DNA of 36,281 nucleotides, taken from NCBI GenBank assembly GCA_002869405.1, contig PKSY01000036.1:1-36281 (forward strand). Reading direction: 5' to 3'. The notes beneath the pieces are model-generated. The model saw only the letters and a list, made by a program, of their open reading frames with translations. It made no database searches and was not told where the DNA came from. The position numbers and the translations under genes were made by a program. This stretch comes from Marinilabiliales bacterium. GTDB lineage: Bacteria; Bacteroidota; Bacteroidia; Bacteroidales; BM520. This document shows, one piece after another, positions 8,909 to 17,867 of this stretch (its first letter is position 1; every line of letters begins with the position of its first letter).

Positions 8909-9790
8909 TTACCACAACACCACTACCCCCTGGTTCTTAAGCATATTTACCTGTTCTTCCTCCACTGGATTTCCCAAAAGATTGACAAATGTGAGTTGCC
9001 CTAATTCAAAGAGAGGGCTGATATCATTGATGTTATTTCCTGATAAATCGATAATCCTCAGGTGTTGCAAATTGCTTAGCGTTCCTATCTCTTCAATGCT
9101 GTTTTCCGATAAATATATCTCCTCCAGCAATTTCAAATCCCATAAAAGATCAATATCGTTAAACCCGTTATGTGAGAGGTCGAGAATTACCATGTTTTTG
9201 CAGAATTCAATTCCATCGAGCATCTCAATCCCCTGATATGCAAGTTCCAGCTCGTCCAGATCTTCAAGATAATAGGAGGGCAACTCAATGGAGAGATCGC
9301 CATATTCACGAAGCTTTATGGCATTAAAAACGTTGGGCTCTACATCAAAATATTCATTAAAATCAATATGGTTGTCATCTTCATGATCATAAATGCGGTA
9401 TCCGCTGCTCTGCCTGTTATCCCAGGTATACTCCGGGGTAAACTCAATATCCGGATCCATGCTGTATACCGGACGAAGATCCATTTCATCCAGAAGCTCA
9501 ATGTGTCGCCAGGTGAGCAGTTTTTCAAGGTTTCCTGCATTATATAAAGCCTTTATCTCATCACGGTAAATATTTCCTTTATCAGGATGATATAACATGA
9601 TTAACCGCGAAAAACATTTTGAATCTCTGGCTTCGTCAATAGAAACATGTGTTGAAATCCGGTTAACGATGCCTCTCAGCTGCTCATATTTTCTCTGTTT
9701 ATACAGATTTATCAGCTTTGCTGAGATACGATTGAGGTTTTCATCCGACCATGCTTTCAGCAGGTCCCGGTACAGGGAATCAATGTTCAT
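8909..9790 (-). CDS. Leucine-rich repeat protein, cytoplasmic
   Basis: 293 residues with no signal peptide. The N-terminal 190 residues are unrecognised, charged and tyrosine-rich. The C-terminal part has about four leucine-rich repeats: a degenerate one at about residue 195, then MVILDLSHNGFNDIDLL, LEEIYLSENSIEEIGTL, LRIIDLSGNNINDISPL and LTFVNLLGNPVE. The LxxLxLSxN spacing of 21-23 residues is the SDS22/internalin-like type, which forms a protein-binding arc. The partner is unknown. The frame could extend to a TTG at 9820, but a perfect promoter box covers 9818-9825, so the ATG at 9790 (MNIDSLYRDLL) is the better start. It follows the AsmA gene by 62 bp on the same strand. Confidence 0.8.
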   Translation of the reverse strand: MNIDSLYRDLLKAWSDENLNRISAKLINLYKQRKYEQLRGIVNRISTHVSIDEARDSKCFSRLIMLYHPDKGNIYRDEIKALYNAGNLEKLLTWRHIELLDEMDLRPVYSMDPDIEFTPEYTWDNRQSSGYRIYDHEDDNHIDFNEYFDVEPNVFNAIKLREYGDLSIELPSYYLEDLDELELAYQGIEMLDGIEFCKNMVILDLSHNGFNDIDLLWDLKLLEEIYLSENSIEEIGTLSNLQHLRIIDLSGNNINDISPLFELGQLTFVNLLGNPVEEEQVNMLKNQGVVVLW

Positions 9791-9817
9791 TAAGATGGAA
9801 TTTTTGATTTTTCGCTG

Positions 9818-9825
9818 CAAATGTA
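9818..9825 (-). promoter_or_regulatory. Promoter -7 box for the LRR gene
   Basis: TACATTTG on the minus strand, an exact TAnnTTTG match, 27 bp before the ATG at 9790. It rules against the upstream TTG start. Confidence 0.5.
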
Positions 9826-9852
9826 TAACAAAATTTCTTCGGAAAGCATTGA

Positions 9853-12462
9853 TTACCAGTCTATCTCAAATTTTTTCTCTTTTTTCTTCTTTTTTGGAGC
9901 CGGTATGGAATCTTTTGTTATTTTGTTGGTGTCTTCCCACAAAATCTCGAAATTTTCGCGTGATTCCGGCACTTTTGCAGAATCATCATCAGCGGGAATA
10001 AGTTTTCTGAGTTCTTCTTTTTCAGCCCTGAGTTCTTCACCAATGCGTTTTCTGGCTCTCGGGGTATCGTATTTGAATTTTGGCTCTTCAGTAGTTCCTG
10101 ATACTTTCACAAAGAGCCGCGTTCCTTTTCTATTATCATCCTGCACCACACCAAACTCCCCGTCGCGGTTTCTTTCATGATATTTACCGCTCAGGAGCTC
10201 TGCCAACGCAAGATCAATATGATACTCCATCTCACCTTCAAAACTCTGACGACCTTCCATGTAAAGATCCAACTTATTGTTCTTTATCTCCATGCCGGGA
10301 ATATAGAGGGTGTTTTCTTTTACAAAGATTTGGTTTTCCAGCGTTTCGAAACGTATATCTGAAAGGTCATCAAGGCCCAGAAAACCGGAGAATTCTGTCA
10401 ATGGTCCGAAATCAGATAACGCTCCATCGGAAATTAACAGATTTGCATCTGCAGTGAAAGTCTCCATCACAGGATGAAAGTCTTCTGTGAAAGTGGTTGA
10501 AAGATATATTTCTGTTGTCAGTGATCCGCTGATGTTGTTATGTGTAAGACTCTCCGAACCAAAGTCATGAAACATTTTGAAGACTTCTGAAATTGCCACT
10601 CCTTTACCATTTATGGTGGCATTCATACGGGGCGCTTTTGCGGTGTAATCATACAGACTGCCCTGTGCCGTTAACTGTCCTTCACAACCCCACAGGCGAA
10701 GGTTTTCAATGCAGAGTTCCTCTTCTGTCGAGTGTGCCTGAACTCTGATATCTGTGAGCGTGTTTCGTGAATATATCAGCTTATCAACAGTGAGATCAAG
10801 GTTCGTATTCAGCTCAGGTAACATAAACCCACTTTTTTCTGCTGTATTTTCATCTTTGTTACCCCAAAGAGACATTATCTGATCCAGGTCGAGGCATGAA
10901 GAACGTATCACAAGATTTCCGGAAGCATTTTTCTTGTCCAGCATGTTCAGAATTTTGTCGATATGGCCTGAAAGCTGAATATCAGAATTCCCCGTTTTTA
11001 GAGAGAGAGCTGTGATGATTGCTTTCTCAGGGTTTATGTCAGCCTTTATTGCCGGGATAAACAGTGGTGCTTCTTTCCCCGGAATTTCAATTCGCCCGTT
11101 GCGGAAGTCTACCTTCAGATTACTTTCTGATGTTTCCAGTTCTTTAATGAAATCCTTCCGAAGGCCGCTGATTCTGCCTTTATATTTGAGCTCCATAGTT
11201 GTAATACCTTCTGCAATGCTGTTGTCGGGCAGAAGGAAAGCGAAATCAGAGAAATCCAATGTGCCCTGAAGAGAGGAGTTTATAAACTGCTGCTCCAGAT
11301 TCCTTACAACAATCCACCCTTCAAGGCTGGTATTTTTTTGAGCCTGCGTTTTCAGGTTTGTGAGCTTTAAATAAAATCCTGCAGGGTTATCAGGGAAATA
11401 CCCGGTTTCAAGGGTTGCCGTCATATCATGTAATAACAAATCACGACCCATGGGGCAGAGGGTATCAACTTTCAGCTCCGCGGTAAGAGCAACTTCCGGA
11501 ATCCCGGAGTAGAGATCAGCTCCTTTTATAGTACCTGTGAATGAGATTTTTCCGTAAGGATTATACTCCAGGGCTATCTTCTCCGATTGGCCCGGTACCA
11601 GAGCTATTGCCTTTCTGAAATCCAGATCCCGGGCTTCAACATTAAGATTGTAGCCTTTTCCTGCAGAGAGTGAAATAGTCTCCGATGAGAGATAAAGAAT
11701 CATATCATCTATGGCAATACGACCTCCGGAAATGGCAATCATGGAATCTGCCGGATAATAACCGGCTTCCAGAAGCAGTGATGTGTATTCTCCCGGAAGC
11801 GAAATCCCGGGGACATCTGCCTTTGCAGTGATTTCCAAATTTATTGATACTACAGAATCCCTGACTTTAAGACTGAGATTTGATGCCCGGATATGCCCGG
11901 AGAATTCCAGTGCATCGCGGTTATCAATATACCGGAATCCGACGTTTTTGAGCTGTAATGAGGGCACAGAAATTTGCGGCAGTGCTGATTCCGTGTTCCC
12001 TGAACTATCTTCAGGAATCAGGAAACCATAGTTGGTCTTGCCAGATTCTGAACGATAAACAACCACATCTGTATCTTCAAGTACAAAGGATTTTATGATA
12101 TACTCTTTTCTTAACACCGACCAAAGGTCGATTCTGATGTAGAAGGTTCCTGCACGAGCAAATGCCGGCAATCCCGGAGCATATCCCGACGGAGAAATTG
12201 TTGTGCCGGAAAGCCGGACACTCAGGTCGGGAAAGTGTTTTGCAACTTCAATGTCAGCAGCAGTAATTGTTATATCCGCATCCAGATGACTGTTCAGCTG
12301 GTTTATAATGACTTCCTTGATCTGATCATCATTGGCATCAACATAGATCAGAAGGCCGGCAAAAGCAGCCAGAAAAAAAGCCACTATAACTCCCGCAATA
12401 ATTCCCGTTATGCGAAGAATTTTTTTGATGCGATTTGGCTTTTGTGTTTTTTCCTGATCCAT
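9853..12462 (-). CDS. AsmA-like family protein (inner-membrane anchored, periplasmic)
   Basis: 869 residues. After a basic start it has one transmembrane helix (about 17-41, IIAGVIVAFFLAAFAGLLIYV). It continues with DDQIKEVIINQLNSHLDADITITAADIEVAKHFP, the chorein-like N-terminus of AsmA proteins. The remainder is long beta-rich sequence, and the C-terminal AsmA_2-like part contains LxLxxxGxL patterns and the segment around DGALSDFGPL. Members are related to TamB/YhdP-type proteins thought to bridge lipids across the periplasm; a specific role here is inference. The tail is strongly basic and ends in a KKKKKEKKFEIDW-like stretch. It follows the hydrolase gene by 39 bp, probably in one transcript. 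Confidence 0.85.
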   Translation of the reverse strand: MDQEKTQKPNRIKKILRITGIIAGVIVAFFLAAFAGLLIYVDANDDQIKEVIINQLNSHLDADITITAADIEVAKHFPDLSVRLSGTTISPSGYAPGLPAFARAGTFYIRIDLWSVLRKEYIIKSFVLEDTDVVVYRSESGKTNYGFLIPEDSSGNTESALPQISVPSLQLKNVGFRYIDNRDALEFSGHIRASNLSLKVRDSVVSINLEITAKADVPGISLPGEYTSLLLEAGYYPADSMIAISGGRIAIDDMILYLSSETISLSAGKGYNLNVEARDLDFRKAIALVPGQSEKIALEYNPYGKISFTGTIKGADLYSGIPEVALTAELKVDTLCPMGRDLLLHDMTATLETGYFPDNPAGFYLKLTNLKTQAQKNTSLEGWIVVRNLEQQFINSSLQGTLDFSDFAFLLPDNSIAEGITTMELKYKGRISGLRKDFIKELETSESNLKVDFRNGRIEIPGKEAPLFIPAIKADINPEKAIITALSLKTGNSDIQLSGHIDKILNMLDKKNASGNLVIRSSCLDLDQIMSLWGNKDENTAEKSGFMLPELNTNLDLTVDKLIYSRNTLTDIRVQAHSTEEELCIENLRLWGCEGQLTAQGSLYDYTAKAPRMNATINGKGVAISEVFKMFHDFGSESLTHNNISGSLTTEIYLSTTFTEDFHPVMETFTADANLLISDGALSDFGPLTEFSGFLGLDDLSDIRFETLENQIFVKENTLYIPGMEIKNNKLDLYMEGRQSFEGEMEYHIDLALAELLSGKYHERNRDGEFGVVQDDNRKGTRLFVKVSGTTEEPKFKYDTPRARKRIGEELRAEKEELRKLIPADDDSAKVPESRENFEILWEDTNKITKDSIPAPKKKKKEKKFEIDW

Positions 12463-12501
12463 AAAATACTGCCTGTATTGAATTAACGGAAAATTATTTT
12501 T

Positions 12502-13305
12502 TTAGGTGTGCAGAAAGCATCTTTTTGTAAATCCTATGACAGCAGACACTGTTTTTTGCGGTTGCTCGATAAACCCCATATGTCCGGTGTTGTCAAGTAT
12601 CAATGCTTCAGAGTGGGGTGGAAGAACCATCTGCGAAAGCGCCTTATCAAGTGGTATGCGGGAATCCTGTTTTCCGGAAATAAAAAGTACCGGATATTGC
12701 GCGGTAGTCAGTAATCCCAGCGATGATTTTCGGCTGCGCATTCCCAGAAGTGCAGCAGTAACCCCTTCGGTAGTTGTCTTTTTGCTCTCTTCCTGAAGCC
12801 TTGTTATCTCACCTTCCAGCCGGGCAGTGTTGGCCGGGGAAAAGAGTGATGGCACAAACGAGGTGATAAACCCAAGCTTGTTCTCCTCAACAACTTTCAC
12901 TGTGCGAAGCCTGTTCTCCTTTACCTCTTCACTGTCGGCAGAAGCATGTGAATGAAACAGTATCAGTCCTTTCATAACTCCGGGATACGCTTTCGCAAAT
13001 GCCAGCGATACATATCCGCCCATGCTGTGCCCGCAAACTACAGCGCTGTCAATATTCTCCGCATCGAGAATTGCCTTTACGGCAGAGGCCATAAACTCCA
13101 TTGGGTGATCAAAGCCAAAGACACTGCTCGAACCGTGACCCGGAAGATCGGGACTGATAACCGTATAGTATTCTGACAGCTTTTGTGAGAAACCTCCCCA
13201 TGTGTCTGAAGATTCCAGAAATCCGTGAAGCAAAACAATGCACGGCCCGGAGCCTTCAGTTTTGTATCCTATATTGCCGTTATTGAGTGTGAGTAGCTTT
13301 TCCAT
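12502..13305 (-). CDS. Alpha/beta-fold hydrolase
   Basis: 267 residues, a complete small alpha/beta hydrolase. VLLHGFLES (24-32) provides the oxyanion-hole HG, DLPGHGSS (53-60) is the second strand, and the nucleophile elbow is GHSMGG with S94. The acid is D214 in GKQDSRIP and the base is H242 in NTGHMGFIEQP. This triad pattern is shared by esterases, C-C hydrolases and MenH-like proteins, so the substrate cannot be assigned. No signal peptide is present. It has a strong -7 box just upstream and is followed by the AsmA gene, suggesting a two-gene unit, although no functional link is obvious. Confidence 0.88.
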   Translation of the reverse strand: MEKLLTLNNGNIGYKTEGSGPCIVLLHGFLESSDTWGGFSQKLSEYYTVISPDLPGHGSSSVFGFDHPMEFMASAVKAILDAENIDSAVVCGHSMGGYVSLAFAKAYPGVMKGLILFHSHASADSEEVKENRLRTVKVVEENKLGFITSFVPSLFSPANTARLEGEITRLQEESKKTTTEGVTAALLGMRSRKSSLGLLTTAQYPVLFISGKQDSRIPLDKALSQMVLPPHSEALILDNTGHMGFIEQPQKTVSAVIGFTKRCFLHT

Positions 13306-13319
13306 CTGATGATTTTTTA

Positions 13320-13327
13320 CAAAGATA
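13320..13327 (-). promoter_or_regulatory. Promoter -7 box for the alpha/beta hydrolase gene
   Basis: TATCTTTG on the minus strand, an exact TAnnTTTG match, 14 bp before the ATG at 13305. The leader would be short, about 8-10 nt. Confidence 0.5.
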
Positions 13328-13427
13328 CAATCTCAAATGAAATGCCTGTCGCCATCACCTGAATTCCTGCCTCATTAGTATCATATTATTTGTTTGTTAA
13401 AAGGCTGTGAAATATCCTCTACTTTGT

Positions 13428-13435
13428 TACTTTTG
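13428..13435 (+). promoter_or_regulatory. Promoter -7 box for gpmI
   Basis: TACTTTTG matches TAnnTTTG exactly. The ATG is at 13521, so the leader would be about 80 nt. I see no recognisable riboswitch in that leader. Confidence 0.5.
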
Positions 13436-13520
13436 CGCTTTGGTAGTTATTTAAAATGATTCTCAACAACGTAAACGAACAAAGACCGGTACCGGATGTT
13501 TGTTTCATAAATCATAAGTT

Positions 13521-15047
13521 ATGAGTGAATTAAAAAGAAGAGCCCTGTTAATGATCCTCGATGGTTGGGGAGAGGGCAATGGAAGTAAGTCGGATGTGAT
13601 TGCTAATACTCCTACTCCAAATATAGATGCCCTGAAAGCAAAGTATCCACATAATACCCTTTTTACCAGTGGCGAAAATGTGGGTCTTCCCGATGGACAG
13701 ATGGGAAACTCCGAGGTGGGTCACCTGAATATTGGTGCCGGAAGAGTTGTATATCAGGACCTTGTGAAGATAAACCGCGCATGTGAGGATAACTCAATTG
13801 CTGATAACCCTGTGCTCAAAGAGGCCTTTCAGTATGCTGCAGATAATGATAAACAGGTGCATTTCCTCGGTCTTGTATCCGATGGCGGAGTGCACTCCAT
13901 GGATACTCACCTCTATAAGTTGTGTGATATCACCAAAGATTACGGACTTGAAAAGGTTTTTATCCATGCGCTTACCGACGGCCGTGATACAGACCCTCAG
14001 TCGGGACTCGGATACGTGGAGAATCTGGAGAAGCATCTGGAGACATCCAACGGAAAGATTGCAACGCTCTCAGGTCGCTATTATACCATGGATCGCGATA
14101 AGCGTTGGGAACGCATCAAAGAGGGTTATGATGCTTTGGTAAACGGTAAGGGTAAATATGTCTCTTCTGTTGTACAGGCGATAAAAGATTCTTATGATGC
14201 CGGACTCACTGACGAGTTTATCAAACCTGTGGTTGTGGTGGATGATAATAACAAGCCGGTTGCAAAGATTGAAGAGGGTGATGTGGTCCTCTGTTTCAAC
14301 TTCCGTACCGACCGCCTGCGTCAGATTACCATCACCCTGACACAGCAGGATATGCCCGAATTCGGGATGCATGCAATTCCTTTGCACTATCTCACCATGA
14401 CTCGCTACGATGACAGCTTTAAAGGTGTGAACATCGTTTATGATAAAGAAAATGTGAAAAGAACTATCGGTGAAGTTGTTGCTGAGGCAGGATTTAAACA
14501 ACTTCGTATTGCAGAAACCGAGAAGTATGCGCATGTAACCTTTTTCTTTAGCGGAGGGCGTGAGAAGGAATTTGAAGGTGAAAAACGTATCCTTGTTCCT
14601 TCACCAAAGGTTGCGACTTACGACCTGCAGCCGGAGATGAGCGCTTTTCCCGTTAAGGATGCCATCGTAAAAGAGCTTAATGAGAAGAGTATCGACCTTG
14701 CCGTGCTGAACTTTGCCAATGGTGATATGGTTGGCCATACAGGAATATACCCTGCAATTGAGAAGGCTGTAAAGACTGTTGACCAGTGCGCCGGAGAAGT
14801 TGTTGAGGCAGCTGTTGCCAATGGCTATGATGTGATGATAATTGCAGATCATGGTAATGCTGACTTTGCCGTAAATGAAGACGGTTCACCAAATACTGCA
14901 CATACCACAAACCCGGTTCCCGTAATTCTTGTTACTGAGGATTATGACAGAATCGGGCAGGGAATTCTTGCAGATGTTGCGCCCACACTTCTCAAAATTA
15001 TGGGCGTTGAGCAACCTGAGGAGATGACAGGCAAGGCGTTGATTTAA
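13521..15047 (+). CDS. gpmI: 2,3-bisphosphoglycerate-independent phosphoglycerate mutase
   Basis: Interconverts 3- and 2-phosphoglycerate in glycolysis and gluconeogenesis; a Mn-dependent cytoplasmic enzyme of the alkaline phosphatase superfamily. The 508 residues match the family. LDGWG (13-17) holds the metal ligand D14, and [19 protein letters not shown] (62-80) holds the phosphorylated S64. [25 protein letters not shown] and [10 protein letters not shown] line the substrate site. The C-terminal metal ligands lie in [12 protein letters not shown] and IIADHGNAD, with a further ligand in AHTTNPVPV. It has its own promoter. Its last 50 bp overlap the 3' end of the membrane protein gene on the other strand. 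Confidence 0.98.
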   Translation: MSELKRRALLMILDGWGEGNGSKSDVIANTPTPNIDALKAKYPHNTLFTSGENVGLPDGQMGNSEVGHLNIGAGRVVYQDLVKINRACEDNSIADNPVLKEAFQYAADNDKQVHFLGLVSDGGVHSMDTHLYKLCDITKDYGLEKVFIHALTDGRDTDPQSGLGYVENLEKHLETSNGKIATLSGRYYTMDRDKRWERIKEGYDALVNGKGKYVSSVVQAIKDSYDAGLTDEFIKPVVVVDDNNKPVAKIEEGDVVLCFNFRTDRLRQITITLTQQDMPEFGMHAIPLHYLTMTRYDDSFKGVNIVYDKENVKRTIGEVVAEAGFKQLRIAETEKYAHVTFFFSGGREKEFEGEKRILVPSPKVATYDLQPEMSAFPVKDAIVKELNEKSIDLAVLNFANGDMVGHTGIYPAIEKAVKTVDQCAGEVVEAAVANGYDVMIIADHGNADFAVNEDGSPNTAHTTNPVPVILVTEDYDRIGQGILADVAPTLLKIMGVEQPEEMTGKALI

Positions 15048-16920
15048 CCTGCTTGATGCTGATGTGGCTGAATGTCAGATCGGCTTCTCCGTAATAATAA
15101 ATTCTGAATTCTACGTTTTCTGTTTTCTCCTCCAGAGAAAAGGACAATGTGGTCTTTTCCTGAATCTCATTAAGACTATTGATACCGGGATCTATCTTTT
15201 TCGATGCAATGGTGTTGTTGCCATAATCTGAAACAATATCCATAACACCAACAGATTTGTTGATCTCTCCCGGACCACTCATGAGGTGAAAATGTACAGT
15301 GTATTCACCCGGATTCAACGATAGGTATGGTCCTGAAACAATATGTTTATAGATAATATCCGCATCATCTTTACGGGCAAGAATAGTATTCTCTTCGTAA
15401 TTGCCGGTGAGTTTCTCATTAATACCAAGATTATAGATATTGAGTACGGTATCAAGTCTTGAAAGTTGATATTCACATACATAGCAGTCGCCAATATGTA
15501 ATTCCTTACCAACTTTTTCAAACTGATTTCCGAATTGTGATATTTTATCCGGAAAGGAATCAAGCCATAAATCTTTAATCAGGAAGACTCTCTTTTGTGT
15601 CAGTACACTGTCTAAAAGCGCATGATTCCGGATTTCATATCCATCATGAGGAGTAGCCTTAATGTTATCCGGGTCGACAAAAGAAGTACCGTACGAATTC
15701 CAGTATTCCGAGATAATGCCGATTTTCCCAAGCTGCTGAAATTCACTTACTACTTTTGCTTTGGATGTCAGCCTTTTAGGAAAAACATATTTGTATCCAT
15801 ATGGAATACTTATGGCACCAATCAAAACAGTTGCAAGGGCAATAATCTGAATTATGGTTCTAAATTTTTTGTTTATGATGTGCTCCGAATAGATCAGATA
15901 TGAAAGCCATAACATGATATAAACTCCGACAAAGTATCGTCTCGCCACACCGTTTAGCAACGACCAGTGTGAAACAGTATTTATTATCAGAAAAGCCATT
16001 CCGTCGAGGAGAAAAATCAGAAACCATTGCCATGCTTTAATCTTTCCGGTTTTCCCTGAAAACACAATTATTGGAACTGATATGAGCTGGATCAGACATA
16101 GCCAGGCATAGATAAAAATAAACGGATTGTGGTTATCAATGGAAAAGGAGCTAATAACTTTGTTGAAGAGGATTGAAACAGCATCAATGAATTCAGCAGG
16201 TGTATTAAGTAGTTGACGGTTGTACTCGTAATACTGACTAACCGTAGCAGCATTTTTCAGAAGATAAATGATAAATAAGCCGAGAATTACAGAAGCTGAA
16301 GTGAAAAGAATTGCCTCATTCCGGATTTTCTCACTGTTTCTATAATGATAAAATGTAAAAACTGCTATAATAATGGCGATGGTTACTACTGCCGATTCTG
16401 TGCTGTATACAGCAGTAAGAAATGACAGAAATGCAAGACTCCGGAAAGTGTATTTCCCGCGTTTTTTTAGTGATTTACTTTCATGCACAAATTTTATGAA
16501 ATATAAGCCAATTCCAACAAAAGAATATTGAATTCCAAAAGAATATCGCGTAAGTCCGAGGAATGCATCGATGGGGAGAAACCAGAGTACGGCAAAGATT
16601 ATTTTTGATGTTTTGCTGTTCAGAAATGTTGAAAAGGCCGAAAAACCTGCTATAAGTATCAGGTAATGGATTATAGACTCAGACCACAGGTGGTTAATAC
16701 CTAAAAGCTTATATGGAATTTGTCCCAGAAGAGGAATTATTGAACCAACCCTGTCCTGACCCCAAAAAAACAGATCTTCAGGTAGTCTGAAGTTATGCAA
16801 CATGAGAATAGATACTGCATCATCGGAATTTAGCAGTGGATAAAACAGCGAAGAGTAAAGGAGGAAAGAGATTACAATAATGACAGCATATTGTATCAAA
16901 AGTATTACTTGCTTTTTCAT
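14998..16920 (-). CDS. Polytopic membrane protein with C-terminal soluble domain, possibly GT-C type
   Basis: 640 residues from the ATG at 16920. About ten or eleven hydrophobic helices fill residues 5-385. After helix 1 the loop has [27 protein letters not shown]; an acidic pair in the first external loop is typical of GT-C lipid-linked sugar transferases, but I cannot prove membership. Residues from about 390 onward form a soluble, probably periplasmic, domain. Its end (about 530-625) looks like a beta-sandwich ([37 protein letters not shown]). An upstream in-frame start at 16956 overlaps the promoter box and is rejected. The last 16 codons overlap gpmI tail-to-tail, an unusual degree of overlap. 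The function is unknown. Confidence 0.8.
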   Translation of the reverse strand: MKKQVILLIQYAVIIVISFLLYSSLFYPLLNSDDAVSILMLHNFRLPEDLFFWGQDRVGSIIPLLGQIPYKLLGINHLWSESIIHYLILIAGFSAFSTFLNSKTSKIIFAVLWFLPIDAFLGLTRYSFGIQYSFVGIGLYFIKFVHESKSLKKRGKYTFRSLAFLSFLTAVYSTESAVVTIAIIIAVFTFYHYRNSEKIRNEAILFTSASVILGLFIIYLLKNAATVSQYYEYNRQLLNTPAEFIDAVSILFNKVISSFSIDNHNPFIFIYAWLCLIQLISVPIIVFSGKTGKIKAWQWFLIFLLDGMAFLIINTVSHWSLLNGVARRYFVGVYIMLWLSYLIYSEHIINKKFRTIIQIIALATVLIGAISIPYGYKYVFPKRLTSKAKVVSEFQQLGKIGIISEYWNSYGTSFVDPDNIKATPHDGYEIRNHALLDSVLTQKRVFLIKDLWLDSFPDKISQFGNQFEKVGKELHIGDCYVCEYQLSRLDTVLNIYNLGINEKLTGNYEENTILARKDDADIIYKHIVSGPYLSLNPGEYTVHFHLMSGPGEINKSVGVMDIVSDYGNNTIASKKIDPGINSLNEIQEKTTLSFSLEEKTENVEFRIYYYGEADLTFSHISIKQVKSTPCLSSPQVAQRP

Positions 16921-16953
16921 AGTTGTTTTGGTCAGACTTTCATAATGAAAGCA

Positions 16954-16961
16954 CAAATATA
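16954..16961 (-). promoter_or_regulatory. Promoter -7 box for the membrane protein gene
   Basis: TATATTTG on the minus strand, an exact TAnnTTTG match, 33 bp before the ATG at 16920. It sits directly beside repeat array B, so the -33 region falls at the first repeat copy. Confidence 0.55.
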
Positions 16962-16969
16962 GTGAAGTT

Positions 16970-17130
16970 CCCCGAGCGACGATAAATCGCAGGCTCTACA
17001 TGCCTTGATATTCCCCGAGCCACGATAAATCGCTGGCTCTCCATGCCTTGATATTCCCCGAGCCACGATAAATCGCTGGCTCTCCATGTGTTGACATTCC
17101 CCGAGCCACGATAAATCGCTGGCTCTCCAT
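16970..17130 (+). repeat. Hairpin-repeat array B (4 copies)
   Basis: Four units at 16970, 17013, 17056 and 17099, each exactly 43 bp apart. The conserved part begins CCCCGAGCCACGATAAATCG and closes with CTGGCTCTCCAT, folding through GAGCCA/TGGCTC. The linker is also conserved (TGCCTTGATATT, or GTGTTGACATT). Copies 2-4 are nearly identical; copy 1 has changes that weaken the stem (GAGCGA; AGGCTC). The array lies just downstream of the RRM gene's terminator and upstream of the membrane protein gene. Confidence 0.9.
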
Positions 17131-17160
17131 GCGTTGCAACACCGCGTTCTGAAATTAAAA

Positions 17161-17189
17161 AAGCCCGAAAGAAATTGTCTTCCGGGCTT
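17161..17189 (-). terminator. Intrinsic terminator of the RRM protein gene
   Basis: On the minus strand AAGCCCGGAAG pairs with CTTTCGGGCTT (one mismatch), followed by a run of six T. It lies 24 bp after the RRM stop codon. Confidence 0.85.
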
Positions 17190-17212
17190 GAATATATCCT
17201 TATATAAAAGGT

Positions 17213-17668
17213 CTAGTAATCTGAGTTATCGTTGTCAAACTTATTCCTTCCGCCGCGATAATCATCGTTGCGGCGATAGTTGTCGTTTTTGCGATATCCA
17301 CCGTCATTTCTTCTGCCGCCATCTCTGTGGCCACCACCGTCATTTCTGCGGAATCCGTCGTTGTTACCACGGAATCCACCGCCACCCTGACGATAGCCGC
17401 CGCCACCGCCACCGCCACGGTTGTCTTCTTTGGGGCGCGCTTTCTTTACAACAATAGTACTTCCTTCAAAATCGGTCTCGTTTAACTGTTCGATGGCCAT
17501 GTTGGCTTCATCATCATTGTCCATCTCAACAAAACCAAATTTTTTGGAAAATCCGGTTTCACGATCCATAATAACTTTGGCGCTGCGAATCTCGCCAAAT
17601 GGTTCAAACAGAGTTCTCAGACTATCATCGTCTGTTCTGGAACTCAACTTTGCAATAAAAATGTTCAT
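17213..17668 (-). CDS. RRM-domain RNA-binding protein with Gly/Arg-rich tail
   Basis: 151 residues with a single RNA recognition motif (about 1-80) followed by a low-complexity tail rich in Gly, Arg, Asn, Asp and Tyr. RNP2 is IFIAKL (3-8) and RNP1 is KKFGFVEM (42-49), with the aromatic residues for base stacking in place. Bacterial proteins of this type, common in Bacteroidota and cyanobacteria, bind RNA and have been linked to cold response and RNA metabolism; the role here is inference. The start at 17668 gives the canonical MNIFIAKL; an upstream in-frame extension to 17734 is not family-like. A leader of about 115 nt separates the start from a perfect -7 box, which could allow post-transcriptional autoregulation. 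Confidence 0.92.
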   Translation of the reverse strand: MNIFIAKLSSRTDDDSLRTLFEPFGEIRSAKVIMDRETGFSKKFGFVEMDNDDEANMAIEQLNETDFEGSTIVVKKARPKEDNRGGGGGGGYRQGGGGFRGNNDGFRRNDGGGHRDGGRRNDGGYRKNDNYRRNDDYRGGRNKFDNDNSDY

Positions 17669-17788
17669 TAAAAAAAATAAATTAAGTGAATAAAAGAGTA
17701 CCGATTGGAAAGCGTAAAGAGATTCAGGACTCACCGGAATAACAGTACATCAGTGCCTATCGATTCATGAACAAAATGTTTACTATGG

Positions 17789-17796
17789 CAAATATA
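17789..17796 (-). promoter_or_regulatory. Promoter -7 box for the RRM protein gene
   Basis: TATATTTG on the minus strand, an exact TAnnTTTG match, 121 bp before the ATG at 17668. The resulting leader of about 115 nt is long compared with others in this window. Confidence 0.55.
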
Positions 17797-17867
17797 CGAT
17801 TTGCAAAAGGTAAATTACATCTGTGAGAAAAATATTTTATTTTTTTAATATCTTAATAACCAATATT

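Noticed and set aside
13306-13520. Riboswitch or small RNA in the gpmI leader
   Set aside because: No conserved motif or strong hairpin is visible; only the promoter box can be supported.
5947-17130. Possible CRISPR arrays at the regularly spaced repeats
   Set aside because: The linkers are only about 11 bp and are themselves conserved, each unit is a hairpin, and no cas genes are present. These are intergenic hairpin repeats.
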